Part shown: positions 47,944-59,982 of the stretch, in pieces
Layout: every line of letters begins with the position of its first letter
Numbering within the stretch: the first letter of the stretch is position 1
Assembly: GCA_033030425.1 (NCBI GenBank)
Contig: JAUFSD010000002.1
Span: 682,001-746,000, forward strand
Reading direction: 5' to 3'
Source of the DNA: Verpa conica
Lineage: Eukaryota; Ascomycota; Pezizomycetes; Pezizales; Morchellaceae
DNA length: 64,000 bases
Made by a program: the position numbers and the translations under genes
Notes under the pieces: generated by a model
What the model saw: the letters and a program-made list of their open reading frames with translations, nothing else
Database searches by the model: none
Told to the model about the DNA's origin: nothing

Positions 47944-49780
47944 ATTCAGGTTTTTTTTTAAAGTGATAGTATTTTTTGTGTTCGTATATGCTTGCCTTTC
48001 TAGTAGAAGAGCTTGAAGAAATTTACTTATCAAAAGGTTGAGTTTGTTGCTTTTATTTCCTTTGGTGCTTTTGTGCAATAAAAACACTTTTCTAGCAGAC
48101 CCTCGACTTTTTCTATGCCGTGATGGGAAGTATTGTAGTACTCTAATTTATGATAGCCAAAATCTGGATTAAAGTCAAACCCTGTCGCTGCTTAGTGGAG
48201 ATAAATAATATCAGGGTCAAAGGTCAAATAAGGGATGATAATAGAAAAGAAGAGGGTCCTGCCTCAATGGGTTGAAGAAACGAACAAGTATCTGCTATAA
48301 TAGAAAGTAGAAAGTCCAGAGCGGCTAGGGAAAGAATCAACAGGAAAGAGGAAGGGCAGATGTCCCTTGAAATACATATAAAAGGTCGGAGCGGATCAGA
48401 CAAAGCCTATGGGCTGTAATTAATGAAACGCATAGGCATATATTATTTGGGAGGAAGATAAAGGTATTTGGGAGGAATCCGTTGATGTCAGCAGGATGCC
48501 AGGTGTTTCTTTGTTTGTATGAGGAGTAGAAACAGTGCTGGGCGTTTCGAGTATTGGCCACTGATCGTTGAGCAGCACATCTCTTGCCCGTGACCGCCGT
48601 TGATGCTTGTGGTTAGATCACAGAGTACATGTATGTTGCTGTTGTGCCATGGACAGGTGTACGGATCTCAGTGTGCAGGATGATACTCCCTGCAACTGCT
48701 CGATGACGCTGCTGCGTGCCAGTGCCACTGCCTGGGCAGAGCGTGGCAGGAGCCAGAGATGTGGAGACGAGATCTGGAGAAATCTAGATAAGCGAGCAGG
48801 GATGGATGGGATGGGGTGGATGGGGTTTGTGCTTGTGCTTGCTGTATGAGGGGTGAGATTCAATATGGCCAGCCCCACCAAGAGAAGGTAGTGAATGAGC
48901 TATTTTGAGCACGAAAAGTAGACTTGGTAAGGGATATAGATATAGATATATTCTCATAGAAGAGTAAAGAGTATTTAATCTTGATTTTTCTTGTTAGATG
49001 GGAATTGATACAAGAGAGTACATAATACACACCGAGGAAGGGCTCTTTTTCAGAATCATGGGCAACAGCAGTAAGCCGAGTTGCTGTGTCTCGGATATGC
49101 GAGAAATAGCAGAGAAATGAAGACGCCGGGGGGTCAAGTGAACAGGAAGGGGACACATAAACCACCGGAAGAGCTATATAGAGAGAGAAGGATAGCCGGT
49201 CAGAGAAAAACAACTGATACATAATTCACGTTTTGTTCATCGACAATAATTGCCAAAGTTGCAGACCATGTTTTATGATCCTTTCTGAGGCTGTCGGAGG
49301 TGCCGACTCCAAAGTCCCCCCGCTTAGTCACGGTCTGTTTGGCTAGGCGCCCTCTCACTGGCCACAAATGGTTAGCTAGGATTCTCACTCGTACTCACAC
49401 AAGCAGTACATGCTGAGGGAGTCGACTTTCTACTGCTGCTGCTACTGCTGCTCCCCTCCCAATCCCTTCTCTCCTCCGACATCACCCCCCCCCCCAGAAT
49501 AGAGGATCCCTCCCCCCCACCATCATCATCACCACCACATCCTCTACATCTTATTAAGTATCTGTCTGTGTCATCCTCCATCTTTGGCTTCGCTTCACGG
49601 TGCTTGTTCGCTACTTTCGCTTATTATCCCTTCTTTCTCGCAATTCTATATCTCCATCATTCTCGTTTACTCCCAGCTGCCCCCCCCCTCCGTTATTACC
49701 CCCTCCATTGAATTGAGCGCTCGGCTTCTGTCATCCTTCCCGGAGGTCGTAGTTGATTCAACTACACCCCCCAACTCCGG
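47944..49780. promoter_or_regulatory. Divergent intergenic region with pyrimidine-rich JHD1 leader
   Basis: Separates the zinc-ribbon gene (-) and the JHD1 gene (+). The last 350 nt are C/T-rich with C runs near 49486, 49513 and 49680, matching a long fungal 5' UTR. One TACATGTA at 48626. No gene was recognised in between. Confidence 0.4.
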
Positions 49781-52700
49781 ATGACCGAATCTGATAAAAT
49801 GGACGAGTATAAGACGAAGATGCCTTACGGTTCCCGCTTTGGCTACAGAACACCACCACCGGAGTTTGCAAAGTCATACGTCGAGCCACTCTCACCTTTG
49901 CTTGGACCAGCCATGCCACCTGCTTCAAGAAATGACAATGTACCCCCTCTTCAACAATTACCAAACATTCTCCCGCTCCTCCCCACTACTACCGCTGTCC
50001 CCCCTCCTGCTCCTGTTAGGCAGTCACTCTTCTCATCTTACTCCACAGCTTCGCGCTACAACATGAACACTACACCCGTGGATTATGGCGGTATGGATCC
50101 AATGCAAATGTTCGCAGATATTGCACTTTCAACTGCTCCCCCGAGCTTTATCGCTTCACGATCACAATCAGCTTCCCACGCGCCCACAGCGCCTTCACCT
50201 ACTTTGCGCTCATCTTCAATTCCTCCTCCTACAAATCAGAGCGGCGTTCTCCCCGCAACATGGTCTGCCGACGGTTATCCGACGCGGAACGGAAACTACA
50301 CTCCCGCTTATCCACCACACAGCCTTCCCTCACACGCGATAAATAGTGATAGTTTTCACACTACAGCATATACATTCGAGCGCCGAACGTCCGCTACTCG
50401 CTTAGAGCCGCCGATAAAGTCACCGGTTATAACAAAGACTCCCGCCTTAGCCGGGGATAGCTTCCTCCATTCTTCCCCACCACTCGGAGTAGCAGCTTCC
50501 CCGCGTTCCCAGCAGCCTTCTTTTCCTCCGGCCACTACGGGATACAGGCCGGAACGTTTACAAAAGAAGCGGCCTAAGAGGGACGCGAAAGAAAGTGTTA
50601 CCCCCAACAACGCGGGATCTGGGAAGGGTGCGGGGTCATCGCGTGATGGTCGTGGATCGCGTAACAATTATGCCCGCGGACGCGGAGCAGCACCGAACCG
50701 TCCAAGTTCTCGTAAGAATCGTGCTCGCGCTTTGAGCCCGATCAAAGATATAGCTGAGCTGGAGAAGCCACCTCTAACCAAACCCAAGCCGATAGAGCAC
50801 AACAAGGTCCCAGACGTGGTTGCGGCTGTCAATGGTAAGGGGCCTCAAACATCCCCGATCCAATTAAATCGCTTTACGGCATCTGCAATTGAGTCGAATG
50901 ATCCTCCGAGCCCCTCACCTGCTTACTCTCCGTTTCCCTCTCGCCCCACTTCGCCAGTTAACGAGGCTACCTACATTACCCCACCAGTTCCTGAAGAAAT
51001 TAGACGTGTCGAAGAACCACTACCCAAAACCTCTGTTACCGAAGATGTGCTGGTAGTCCAAGGACCCGGGGACAAACCGGAAGCCCAATCTGCTGCCAAA
51101 GATGTCGCAATGGAGGATGTGGAATCAACCGTTGTTGAAGTCCTTGTTGATGGAAATATTGGTAAAATTGTTAATGAAGGTATAAATATTTCCTTTTCAA
51201 ACGTTGGAATCAACGTTTAAAATTAAAAATAATATATGCTAACTTAAAGCCTAATTCTAGCTCCTGAATTACTGGAGGAAGTAGTTGCTATTTTTAGTAA
51301 ACCTCGGGAATCGCCTGATAGTGGTGCCATTGGTATGTATATTTGTTTCCGGCCTCTTTTCTTTACACTCATTTTTTCTTTTTGTGAATCTTGTTTGCTA
51401 AAATGGATTTTGTGGCACTAGATCTAAGGGAGGAACAGACTAAGCCCCCTCACAAAGAAATAGAGGATGTAGTAATCCAATTAGATATTCCTCAAGGTAG
51501 GTTTCATTTCTACATATCCTGGTTATGGTTTTACTAATTCTGGCATTTTAGAATCAGGGACATTATCTCAAAAGGAAATGACACCGACAATTGAACGCCT
51601 TGCGAACGATACAATTCTTACTCAACTGATTGGTACCGATGGCGACACCCAAGCAAAGGAAGAGGCTACCGAAGACTTAACTGAAGATGTTTCTATGGTT
51701 GATGTCCAACTGATTGAAGAGACTGAAGATGTTCCTATTAAGGAGAACGAAGACTTCGAGTTTACAGATGCTGTAAGTACGGTCCAGAATCCTGTTTAAT
51801 ATTAACTTAACTGATATCTTTTGGTTGATATAGGTTGGTAATGAGCCTATTTTCGGTGCTGGGGATGCTCTAAACAATGGCCTTCCCTTAGGTGCAGTCG
51901 ACATTGCGCAAGAAGTTGGGTCTGGCTCTGAGGAGACCATCGATGAGCGCAAGCAGCTTCCCATCCTATCGCCATCTGGAGAACTGTCTCGTGAACCAGG
52001 GGATCCCGATAATGAAATATGCGGAGAATGTGATACTAAGTATCGAGACTCTTATGGGTTTAGGGTTGATCAAGTCGCATGGATTGGCTGTGATGGCTGT
52101 GGGAAGTGGTATCATTCACACTGTTTAAATTTGGATGACACAACAGTCAAGAGGATCGACAAATTCTACTGTGCCCCTTGTGAGCCTACATATGGAAAAT
52201 CTACAAGTAAGTCACATCTGTTTGCGCCTTGGTTTGGCATTGGTATCTCACCTTCTGATAGTGAAACGTACATCCACTCGTGCCACAACAGCGATTGACT
52301 ATAATGCACTTCATAATGGATCATCAGCTCCGATTAAAAATCCTAATGACAGCAAACTCCACCCTTACGTGGCTATAATTCGTGACCGCACTCATACTTT
52401 CGCTGTCGATAATCTTCCTCGATTGCGCCCTGACCAAGTTACTGTCGAATTTATTGATGATATGTCGACTGGGTGGAACCAACCTTTCGTTGTCCCAGCG
52501 ACTGAGAACCCCGCTCCGTGGATTGAACTCAGTGAAAAAGATAAGCTAGAGAGCGAGAAATCACGGAGTGAGCAGGACTACCTCAATATGTCGATGACCC
52601 CAGAAGCAAGCCCCTCCGCTCTAGGCCTCTCTGAGAACACTCTTGCATCGCTCCCTCCACCTCCACCACACATCTCGAGGACTACCAGTGATGAGCCAAG

Positions 52701-55700
52701 AGGTAGTAAGAAGAGCAAGGGGAACACCCCGGAGATGACCCTCGATAATGGCGGCTTCGACCAAACAGAAGTTAATCGCATTAAGAAGACACTTGTTGAA
52801 GGCGAGTACGATGTCAAAGAGCGCCGTCCTGGCGCAGACTGTCTAGATATGATCATTCCCGAGGGTTTGACTGTCCGCAAGGTTGGAGAGCTCATCGGCG
52901 CACAGATGGGAGTTGAGATGATTAATGTTCTTCGCCAATCTACTACAAGAGAGGATAAGTGGCAGATGGAGGATCTAGTCCAGTACTTTGAGAGTAAAGA
53001 CAGGACTGAGATATATAACTGCATAAGTTGCGAAGTCACTAATACACCGTTGGGAGCAATGATCTCAAGACCAGAGGTTGTCAGGAAGTTGGATCTTTCT
53101 GACAAGGTGTGGCGTCCGTCGAATGATAATGATGTGAAGCCACATGTTGGAAAATACGTGTATGTTACAATATCTCACTTCAGTTACATTCGGGGTTTGC
53201 GTTGCTTATCAGTCGTTATCTAGTCTCATGTCTGTTGCAGATTCCTTCACGGATTTTCACATTGATTTTGCTGGCTCATCAGTGTTTTATCACATCTACG
53301 AGGGACAAAAGGTCTTTTTAGTTCTTCCACCAACCGATAAGAACCTCGAAACCTACGAGCAATGGTCTATGAACCCCGATATGAACACAACCTTCTTTCC
53401 TCGCTTGTGTGATGACCCATGTATGCTGGTTACACTCAATAAGGGAGATACGATGTTCATCCCTTCGGGGTGGATTCATGCCGTATATACTCCGAAGGAT
53501 AGTCTTGTCATCGGTGGAAACTTTCTTACCCGCAGCCATTACACCAAGCAGATGGCCATCCAAAAGATTGAAGTCGTCACTGATACTAAGATCAGTCAAC
53601 GCTATCCGAAATATACAACCCTCATGTGGCACACTTTATACAATTATCTCACCAGCGATCCCATTCCTGACGAAATCGACAAGGCCCTCGCACATGGTCG
53701 TGTCCTCAGGCAAAAGAAATCACGCGTTCAGAAGGGAAGGCCAGCCTATACCCAACAAGAGCTTGAAGGGCTTCCCGACCTCTGTAACTTCCTACTTCGA
53801 ACTGCCTTGATTCATTGTGGTTCCGTTAAGACTTCCCTTCGCCCCGGTAGGCAGAGCTTGACAGCCAGACAAGTGGAGGCTGTGAAGCGTGCGATCCCCG
53901 CTCCTTGTAACGAGGACCCGCTTAAGTGGGTTAAGAAGTTTGGTCGCTGGTGTATCTGGAAACGTGTTGCACTCAAGATTGAGCCAATTGGCGAGAGAGT
54001 CCCAGAATGGGCCCAGGGGAAATGGATCCCAGAGGAGACAGTAAAGAAGGGCCCAAGTAAAGCTGAATTAAAGAGGCTCGAACGCTTGAAGATGGAGGAA
54101 GCAAGGAGGGCCGAAGCGCCAAGGAGACAAGGACTTAGAGTCCGCAATACGAGAACCTCGACTACACCTGGAGAGAGTGAGTCAAACGAAGAAAATTCTT
54201 CGTCCAAGCCTCTTTCAACCCCAAAGCCAGCCAAGAAACTCAAGCGGAAGGTTGAAGGCGAGGTCGAATCTACAAATAAGAAGCGGGGCCGCCCTAATAA
54301 GACACCTCTAAAGACACCTACTGGCCCTAAGAAAGCTAACAGCGAAGACTCTGTGGTTAAAAGTAAACGTAAGGGCAAAGGAAAAGGCAGTCATGCAGCT
54401 GATGGAGGTGATGGTGAAGCATTTACACTCTCAGATGGGTCGATCTACGTCGCTAAAGAGTCGAACCTTGGTCCCGCTAGAGCAGGATGCCAGAATTGCC
54501 GAATGAAGAAGACAGGGTGCAAGCACAAGGCCGAGATCGCCGAGCTTGTCGCAAAGCTGGAAGCGAATGGGGGGGTGCTACCGGAAACAGATAACAAAGG
54601 GAAAGGAAAGGCCAAAGTAGTGATCCAACAAGAGCTTGAAGATGAGGAAGAAGACGATGATGACGAGGAGAATGAAGTGATTTTAGATAAAGGAAAAGGA
54701 AAACAAGAGCCTGTAGATGAAAATTTTGATATGGCAGTTGTAGAGGAGGATTTCGAGGAAGAGGAGGGGGGCCATGCTATTCTGACATGGGCAAAGGAGT
54801 CTACCAGGAGGTCTTCGGGTGCTAGTTCAAGCAAGAGTCAGAAGAGAGCAAGACTCGCTGGCGATGAGGGTGAGGTTAAAGATCAGACCCCACCGAAGAA
54901 GGCTAAAGTTACCAAAGAGGTTTTGACCACCCCTGCTCAGTTGTTGAGTGGGGTTGCTGGCCGGCCGCCTGGGTTTCAAGGGAGAAAACCTTCTTGTGAG
55001 GAGTGTAAAGCTCTTAAGGTATGTTTGGTTCAATCCAAAGATAATTGATTGATGCTGATAAGTGAGTAGACTAAGTGCCATCACGACACCTGGCACCTTG
55101 CGAAGGTCAAGACTCCTGCTAAGTCTGCCAAGGTTGGTTCTAGAAGGAAGTCTACTGGTACTTCTGCTCGTAATTCTGCTCCTAGGCGCTCGATGGGCAA
55201 TGATACTGCTCGCTCTCTCAAACCTGCCAATGATGTTCATAGGTCTAGTTCTAAAGGTACTTGTTCCTTTATCCAATTTTAATAATGCAAATTGCTAATG
55301 TGAATTAGATGTCGAAGATAGGATTATTAAGGATGACGAACAGGAGGAGCTCGAGGACGTTATTGTATGTAAAAAGCCAGTGATGGTGACATCAGCAAAA
55401 GTCACCACATCCTCTACCGTCCAACAAAATTCTCCGTCTACAGCCACTTCAGCTCTCACTTCTGTCATCGTTGCTTCTGGACCACCTTCTACCCCATCAA
55501 AGCGTTCCCCTCCCGTCGCTGGCTCTTCAGCTAATACTTCACCACTTACTGAGAACGAATTTGACTTGGATCTCTCTGTTCTTGACGAGCAGCTTCCGTA
55601 CAAATCTCGTTCCCGCTCTTCCAACACCCCGGATGATCCGATGATCATGGCACCCCCTGTTGACTTTGATGACGAACCAGCTACTACAGTCTCAGTCCCT

Positions 55701-56081
55701 CCCGTCATTGCCAATGGTATTACCTCGGTAGCCACCGCGAATACGGCATCCAATTCGATGCTGGTGGCGAAGTACCCTACCCCAGCATATAGGGTTCATA
55801 AGCCAAAGGTTACTTATAACAGGAACAACAAGAATTTCAAGAGGAAGGCGGACGAAGATGAAGAAGTTGTCACGGAGAGCGTAGCAGGGGCTGAAAATAA
55901 CAATTTCAAACATATCAGGACAGGTACATCAATGTCACCAGGAGCCGAGAAGAGAACCAGTCGTGGTGCTTCAGTGAATGGGAGTATGGATGTTACTGAG
56001 GATGGTGATATTAGTGTAGAGGAGCTTAAGAGGCTGGGAACCGCGGCAGATTTTGGATTGAGAAGGAGGGCAGGATCTTGA
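49781..56081 (+). CDS. JHD1: JmjC histone lysine demethylase with PHD finger (Jhd1/KDM2-like)
   Basis: Nine exons (49781-51179, 51261-51332, 51422-51496, 51552-51772, 51834-52206, 52262-53159, 53224-55018, 55070-55256, 55309-56081) give 1930 residues. The N-terminal 590 residues are Pro/Ser-rich and disordered. A PHD finger occupies about 652-705 (ICGEC, GCDGCGKWYHSHC, FYCAPC), followed by KRTSTR and the Jhd1 region VTVEFIDDMSTGW. The JmjC domain reads SVADSFTDFHIDFAGSSVFY. Its iron ligands His1025, Asp1027 and His1098 (GWIHAVYTP) are all present. Jhd1/KDM2 enzymes remove methyl groups from H3K36 in the nucleus, using 2-oxoglutarate. The long basic/acidic C-terminus holds two C-x2-C-x6-C-x-H motifs starting near 1435 and 1604. 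Far longer than yeast Jhd1 (about 490), as in many filamentous fungi. Confidence 0.92.
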
Positions 56082-57092
56082 TATAAACACCAGTCAGATC
56101 CCCGGTTTGTTTGGGAAGTTTTATAACCCAGATTTTGATTTTTTTTTCATACTCTTTATTTCATACCATTCTTTGCGGGTAACTGTATCATTACATATGT
56201 GTTTTCTTTCCTTCTAGGGTCTGTTCTATGGCTTTATGTGTACGGGGTTTTATCTAGTGTCTTCTCTTTCTGTGTGTGTGTGTCTACTATTTCTTTAGTC
56301 ATTAGTCCGGTCGTATGAACGGTGAGCATATTGAAGAGACCTGGTATATGGGACTAAAATAGTAGACACAAGCTGGAGTGGAAAGGTAGTAATGGTGGTG
56401 TTGTTTGTATTCTTAGTCCAGCATTTTTCTTACCCTGACACTTTCCCACGGGTCTTTTGGGCGTGGAGCAGAGGGGATGTTGAGAGGGTTTCTCTTCTCT
56501 GGTGGAGTTTTTCTTTCTTTCACGGCTTCTGTTTTTCTCAAGGGCTTTCTTGGGGGTTATCTTTTTTTATGGGGTTTTGCGCTGGCGCGGCGGTTACTTC
56601 CGGGCGGTTCTGGTGTTTTTACTTTTATTTTCTGTTCTGTGGGGTTCTTTTTTTGGTTCTGTTTGCTTTGGTCCGACTGCTATTTTTCTGTTACTGGAAT
56701 CTTTGTGATTTTTGTTTCGTGATTGTCTATTGAGTGGCGGAGAGGAGAGAGAGCTTGTAGATGTATCGCATGGTGTAGTAGTACCCTTACCCAGTATTTG
56801 TTAGATGATGTCTATTATGTTAGGTGCGTTTGTCTATTCAAATTGCATATATCGTCCTACTTAAAAAAACGAATCTGAGTTCAATCGCTACATATCACTA
56901 TTTCATAAAGTTCTTCGTGTCTTTTTACTACTCATCATATATTAGGCATAGATTTGTACCCTTTCAGCTACCTTTACCTGCGAGAATCGCTCAATTCCAT
57001 TCAAATACTTATTGTTGAGGTAGGGCGGTGACGAATAGTAAATAGTTCACGCAAGGCAACCAACGCTTGCAGCCCCTCTTTCTTAACTAGTC
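56082..57092. other. Spacer, 3' flank of JHD1
   Basis: The stretch 56390-56740 is strongly T/G-rich and therefore open in several frames with hydrophobic translations, but it has no domain or splice support. No gene is called. Confidence 0.45.
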
Positions 57093-57770
57093 ATGTCAAT
57101 AGCTAAACCTGCAACCCCCACTACAACTTTTACTTACACAAAAATGAGCTCTCCCCAGACTACTAGTACATCTTCCACCACTGCTATCACCGCGACGACC
57201 GAAGTTGGTACGATTACTACTATTACAACCACGGTAACGATCAAACGGGCACGTGACGGCGCGACAACGACGTCCACCGAGTGCAAGAATGTTACTGTTC
57301 CGTGGGTTACTGAGGCCCCAGTCCTTGCATCAGCACCGGTACAGACCGTAGATCCTGGAGCCTCCCCAGAAAAGGATGAGAAACACCCGATATGGCTTGG
57401 TACTGGACAAATCCCAGTCGTCTCCTTGACAGACTCTCAAAAGAAATATCGTTTCTACCTAAGAAATTACCTGAGCGGCCAAAGATACGGCCGGAAAGGG
57501 GATCAGATCATATGTATACTCGAGGTTGACCCAGATAAAGCACTTAGTGTACAAGCGATATTGTCCGGGATTGGGGAAGTAGGTATCCAGGGCTCGAATG
57601 GTGTGTTTTCCGGTTTATACTGGTATAATATATATGGTACACTATATAATACGGGTGTCTCAACTCCTATTGCGGTAAGTTTGTATCTACGCTCTTCTTA
57701 TTCTGAAAAGTTCTTGAATACTAAATTGGTTTTAGCTTGGGATGAAGGATGGGGATACTTTGCATGGTAG
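57093..57770 (+). CDS. Thr-rich N-terminus hypothetical protein
   Basis: 225 residues if unspliced. Residues 1-70 are a Thr/Ser-rich low-complexity segment. From about residue 100 there is a denser globular-looking region (YRFYLRNYLSGQRYG, DQIICILEVDPDKALSVQ, YWYNIYGTLYNTG). I do not recognise the family. There is no signal peptide or zinc motif. A canonical intron (57675-57735, GTAAGT to TTTAG) could be removed; that changes the C-terminus and ends translation at 57774. Both forms are possible. An aromatic, Gly-rich end (DEGWGYFAW) in the unspliced form looks more protein-like. Confidence 0.55.
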   Translation: MSIAKPATPTTTFTYTKMSSPQTTSTSSTTAITATTEVGTITTITTTVTIKRARDGATTTSTECKNVTVPWVTEAPVLASAPVQTVDPGASPEKDEKHPIWLGTGQIPVVSLTDSQKKYRFYLRNYLSGQRYGRKGDQIICILEVDPDKALSVQAILSGIGEVGIQGSNGVFSGLYWYNIYGTLYNTGVSTPIAVSLYLRSSYSEKFLNTKLVLAWDEGWGYFAW

Positions 57771-58550
57771 TTAGCATAAGAGGGAGGCCATCAAAACCCG
57801 AAGGGCCTGAAGCTACGAACTAGGTTTTAAATTAGTCCCTAGGATCGAGGTGTCACTATAGATATGGATATACTAGTCATATTTAAAAACAAATATTATC
57901 GTTGATATGTACTAATAACAGTGAATAAGTTAGACAGACGATGCAGTAAAAATTTAATCTGACAGTCGATACAGTAGTGGGACAAAGATTAAAACCGTCT
58001 TACCTTCCTTAACGATATGTACTAGTACAGCTATGCACGTTAGTTAAATCCAATTTATAGAACCCAAGGAAGTTAATAGGGCCTGATAAAGGAGCCTAAT
58101 TAAACTATCAAGGTCACGTGGTCACTTAATCCCAAGCCTTATCTCAGTATTGTAACCGCAATTACATAGGCCTCGTCCAACCAGAGAGATCACTGGGAAG
58201 TTCAATAACTCACCTTCCGTACTGGTTCTAAGTCCATTGGGTGTAAGCCTTTTAAAGTTGTGGAGCTTTCAGCCGGCGCTGCTACTACTCTATTAGGAAG
58301 CTCAGTAACTTTGTCTACACTTCCTATCCGATACCGGTAGATACCGCTGCCACGGTGCACTCCGCAGTGCGGTTATCGACTCCAACGATGATCAAAACCC
58401 GGTTTGTTTATCCTCGGCGCATGATACTGGCTGTCTACCCAAGTAAACAATATGGGCCAGCTCTCCTTTAAGTAGGGCGGAGGGGTTCGCAAGATTGCCT
58501 ATGCTGAGCTTTGCCTACAGTCAACCTCACAAGTTTACCAAACCGTCAAG
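57771..58550. other. Intergenic spacer, promoter of the S1/P1 nuclease
   Basis: AT-rich to about 58240, then more balanced towards the nuclease start. A TCACGTGGTCAC-like palindromic patch occurs near 58113-58124. No gene was seen. Confidence 0.4.
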
Positions 58551-59629
58551 ATGAAATTTTCACTGACCAGTCTTACATTTGTCGCCACTGTCCCCTCTAT
58601 CGCTCACGCATGGGGGCAATTGGGCCATCAGACTGTTGGTTTGATAGCGCAAACCTACCTCCTTCCTGGTACAATTGAAAAGGTCCAGTACTACCTGAAC
58701 GACTCCTCCCCAACGTATATGGGCAATATTGCGACTTGGGCCGATAGCTACAGGTTTCAAGCAGGAGGTGAATTCTCGTACGGCTACCATTTCATTGATG
58801 GACTTGATGGACCCCCTCCGGATTCGTGCAAAATAGAGTACCCAAGTGATTGCCCGGCGGAAGGGTGTATTGTCAGCGCCATTGCAAACTATGTAAGTAT
58901 TCTTGGGCTCCAAGTGCCCCCAAGACCAAGCTGAGACTAAGAAATTATAGACTGCCCGATTGCAGAACAAGAATGTCTCGTATGCTGATAAGACAGATTC
59001 CTTGAGATTTCTCATCCACGTTAGTACCTGGTCCAAACTCTTTATTTACGATAGCTATACTAACCTCCTGAAGTTCATCGGTGACATTACCCAGCCATGT
59101 AGAATACCCTATCTCTAATTCATTTACTTTACCACAATTATATATGAATTACCACTAAACCAAAACCTCTTTAATAGTGCACACAGAGGGTTACGGAGCC
59201 GGAGCAAACGACGTCGCCGTTACCTTCCAAGGAAAATCCACAAACCTCCACTCGGTTTGGGACACTGCGATCCCCAACCGTATCCTCAATACCACTAGTC
59301 CAACATTCGTCGAATCTCTCGGCTGGGCGAACAGCTTGGCTGCTAAGATTAATGCTGGGAAATTCAAGCGCGAGATCGATAGCTGGATCCGTTACCACGA
59401 TGTTAAGGGCGATGGACCGGCAAAGAGTGCTACGAAATGGGCACAGGATTCGAACAAGCTCGTCTGCTCGTATGTTCTTGAAGAGGGGCCAGATAATATC
59501 AACGGTACCGAAGTTGGCGGCAAGTACTATGAGGACTCAGTTGATATCGTACAAACTCAGATTGCAAAGGGTGGTGTTCGACTTGCGGCATGGTTGAATA
59601 TGATTTTTGAAGGGAAGACTGGGTTTTAA
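58551..59629 (+). CDS. Secreted S1/P1-type zinc nuclease
   Basis: Exons 58551-58892, 58951-59019, 59074-59098 and 59178-59629 give 295 residues. A signal peptide (residues 1-20) ends at HA, so the mature protein would start with Trp21, the residue whose amino group binds zinc in P1 nuclease. The zinc ligands are all visible: WGQLGH (Trp21, His26), the Asp of TWAD, the His of YGYHFID, HFIGDITQPLH (His, Asp, His) and NLHSVWD (His, Asp). These enzymes cut single-stranded DNA/RNA and remove 3'-phosphates outside the cell, so nutrient scavenging is the likely role. Length matches the family. The short 25-nt third exon was placed because it restores ITQPLHTEG. Confidence 0.94.
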
Positions 59630-59982
59630 TGGTGGCTACCTGGGCATTGTATATTATATTCTCAGCCTAGAAAGGGTTGTAAACTTCTAATAGGAATAGA
59701 AATCTAGTTCCTTCCATAATAGGCTGGGGTTCCGACAAGAGACACATGCACGTGAAGTCTCTAAATAGATCAGCCCTAGGCATATGAAAGGCATGGCAGT
59801 TTCTTTGTTCGAAAAAAATAAATTGAGGCAAAAACGCCCGGCTCTTCTTGTCAACCAGCTACTGAGGAGCTTCAGGTTATATCTTCCCCATAAACCGTCA
59901 GTATAGAGACTAAAGAATCTAAATTTTGGGACTCCCCACGTTCAAACCCTAAAAAACAGGCCCTGGAAACTTACATCTAATA
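59630..59982. other. Intergenic spacer
   Basis: 3' flank of the nuclease gene and upstream region of the HEMAH membrane protein gene. No other feature was seen. Confidence 0.4.

Noticed and set aside
47944..48087. Upstream in-frame extension of the zinc-ribbon gene
   Set aside because: The 48-residue extension is Lys/Asn/Leu-rich like AT-rich leader DNA. The ATG at 47943 is preferred.
49584..49784. 66-residue frame just before JHD1
   Set aside because: It lies in the pyrimidine-rich leader and overlaps the JHD1 start; no recognisable content.
54445..54834. Ser-rich - strand frame inside JHD1
   Set aside because: It is the complement of the acidic JHD1 tail. JHD1 frame and splicing are well supported.
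56392..56733. Hydrophobic + strand frames after JHD1
   Set aside because: Produced by T/G-rich DNA. There is no domain, no splice pattern and no suitable context.
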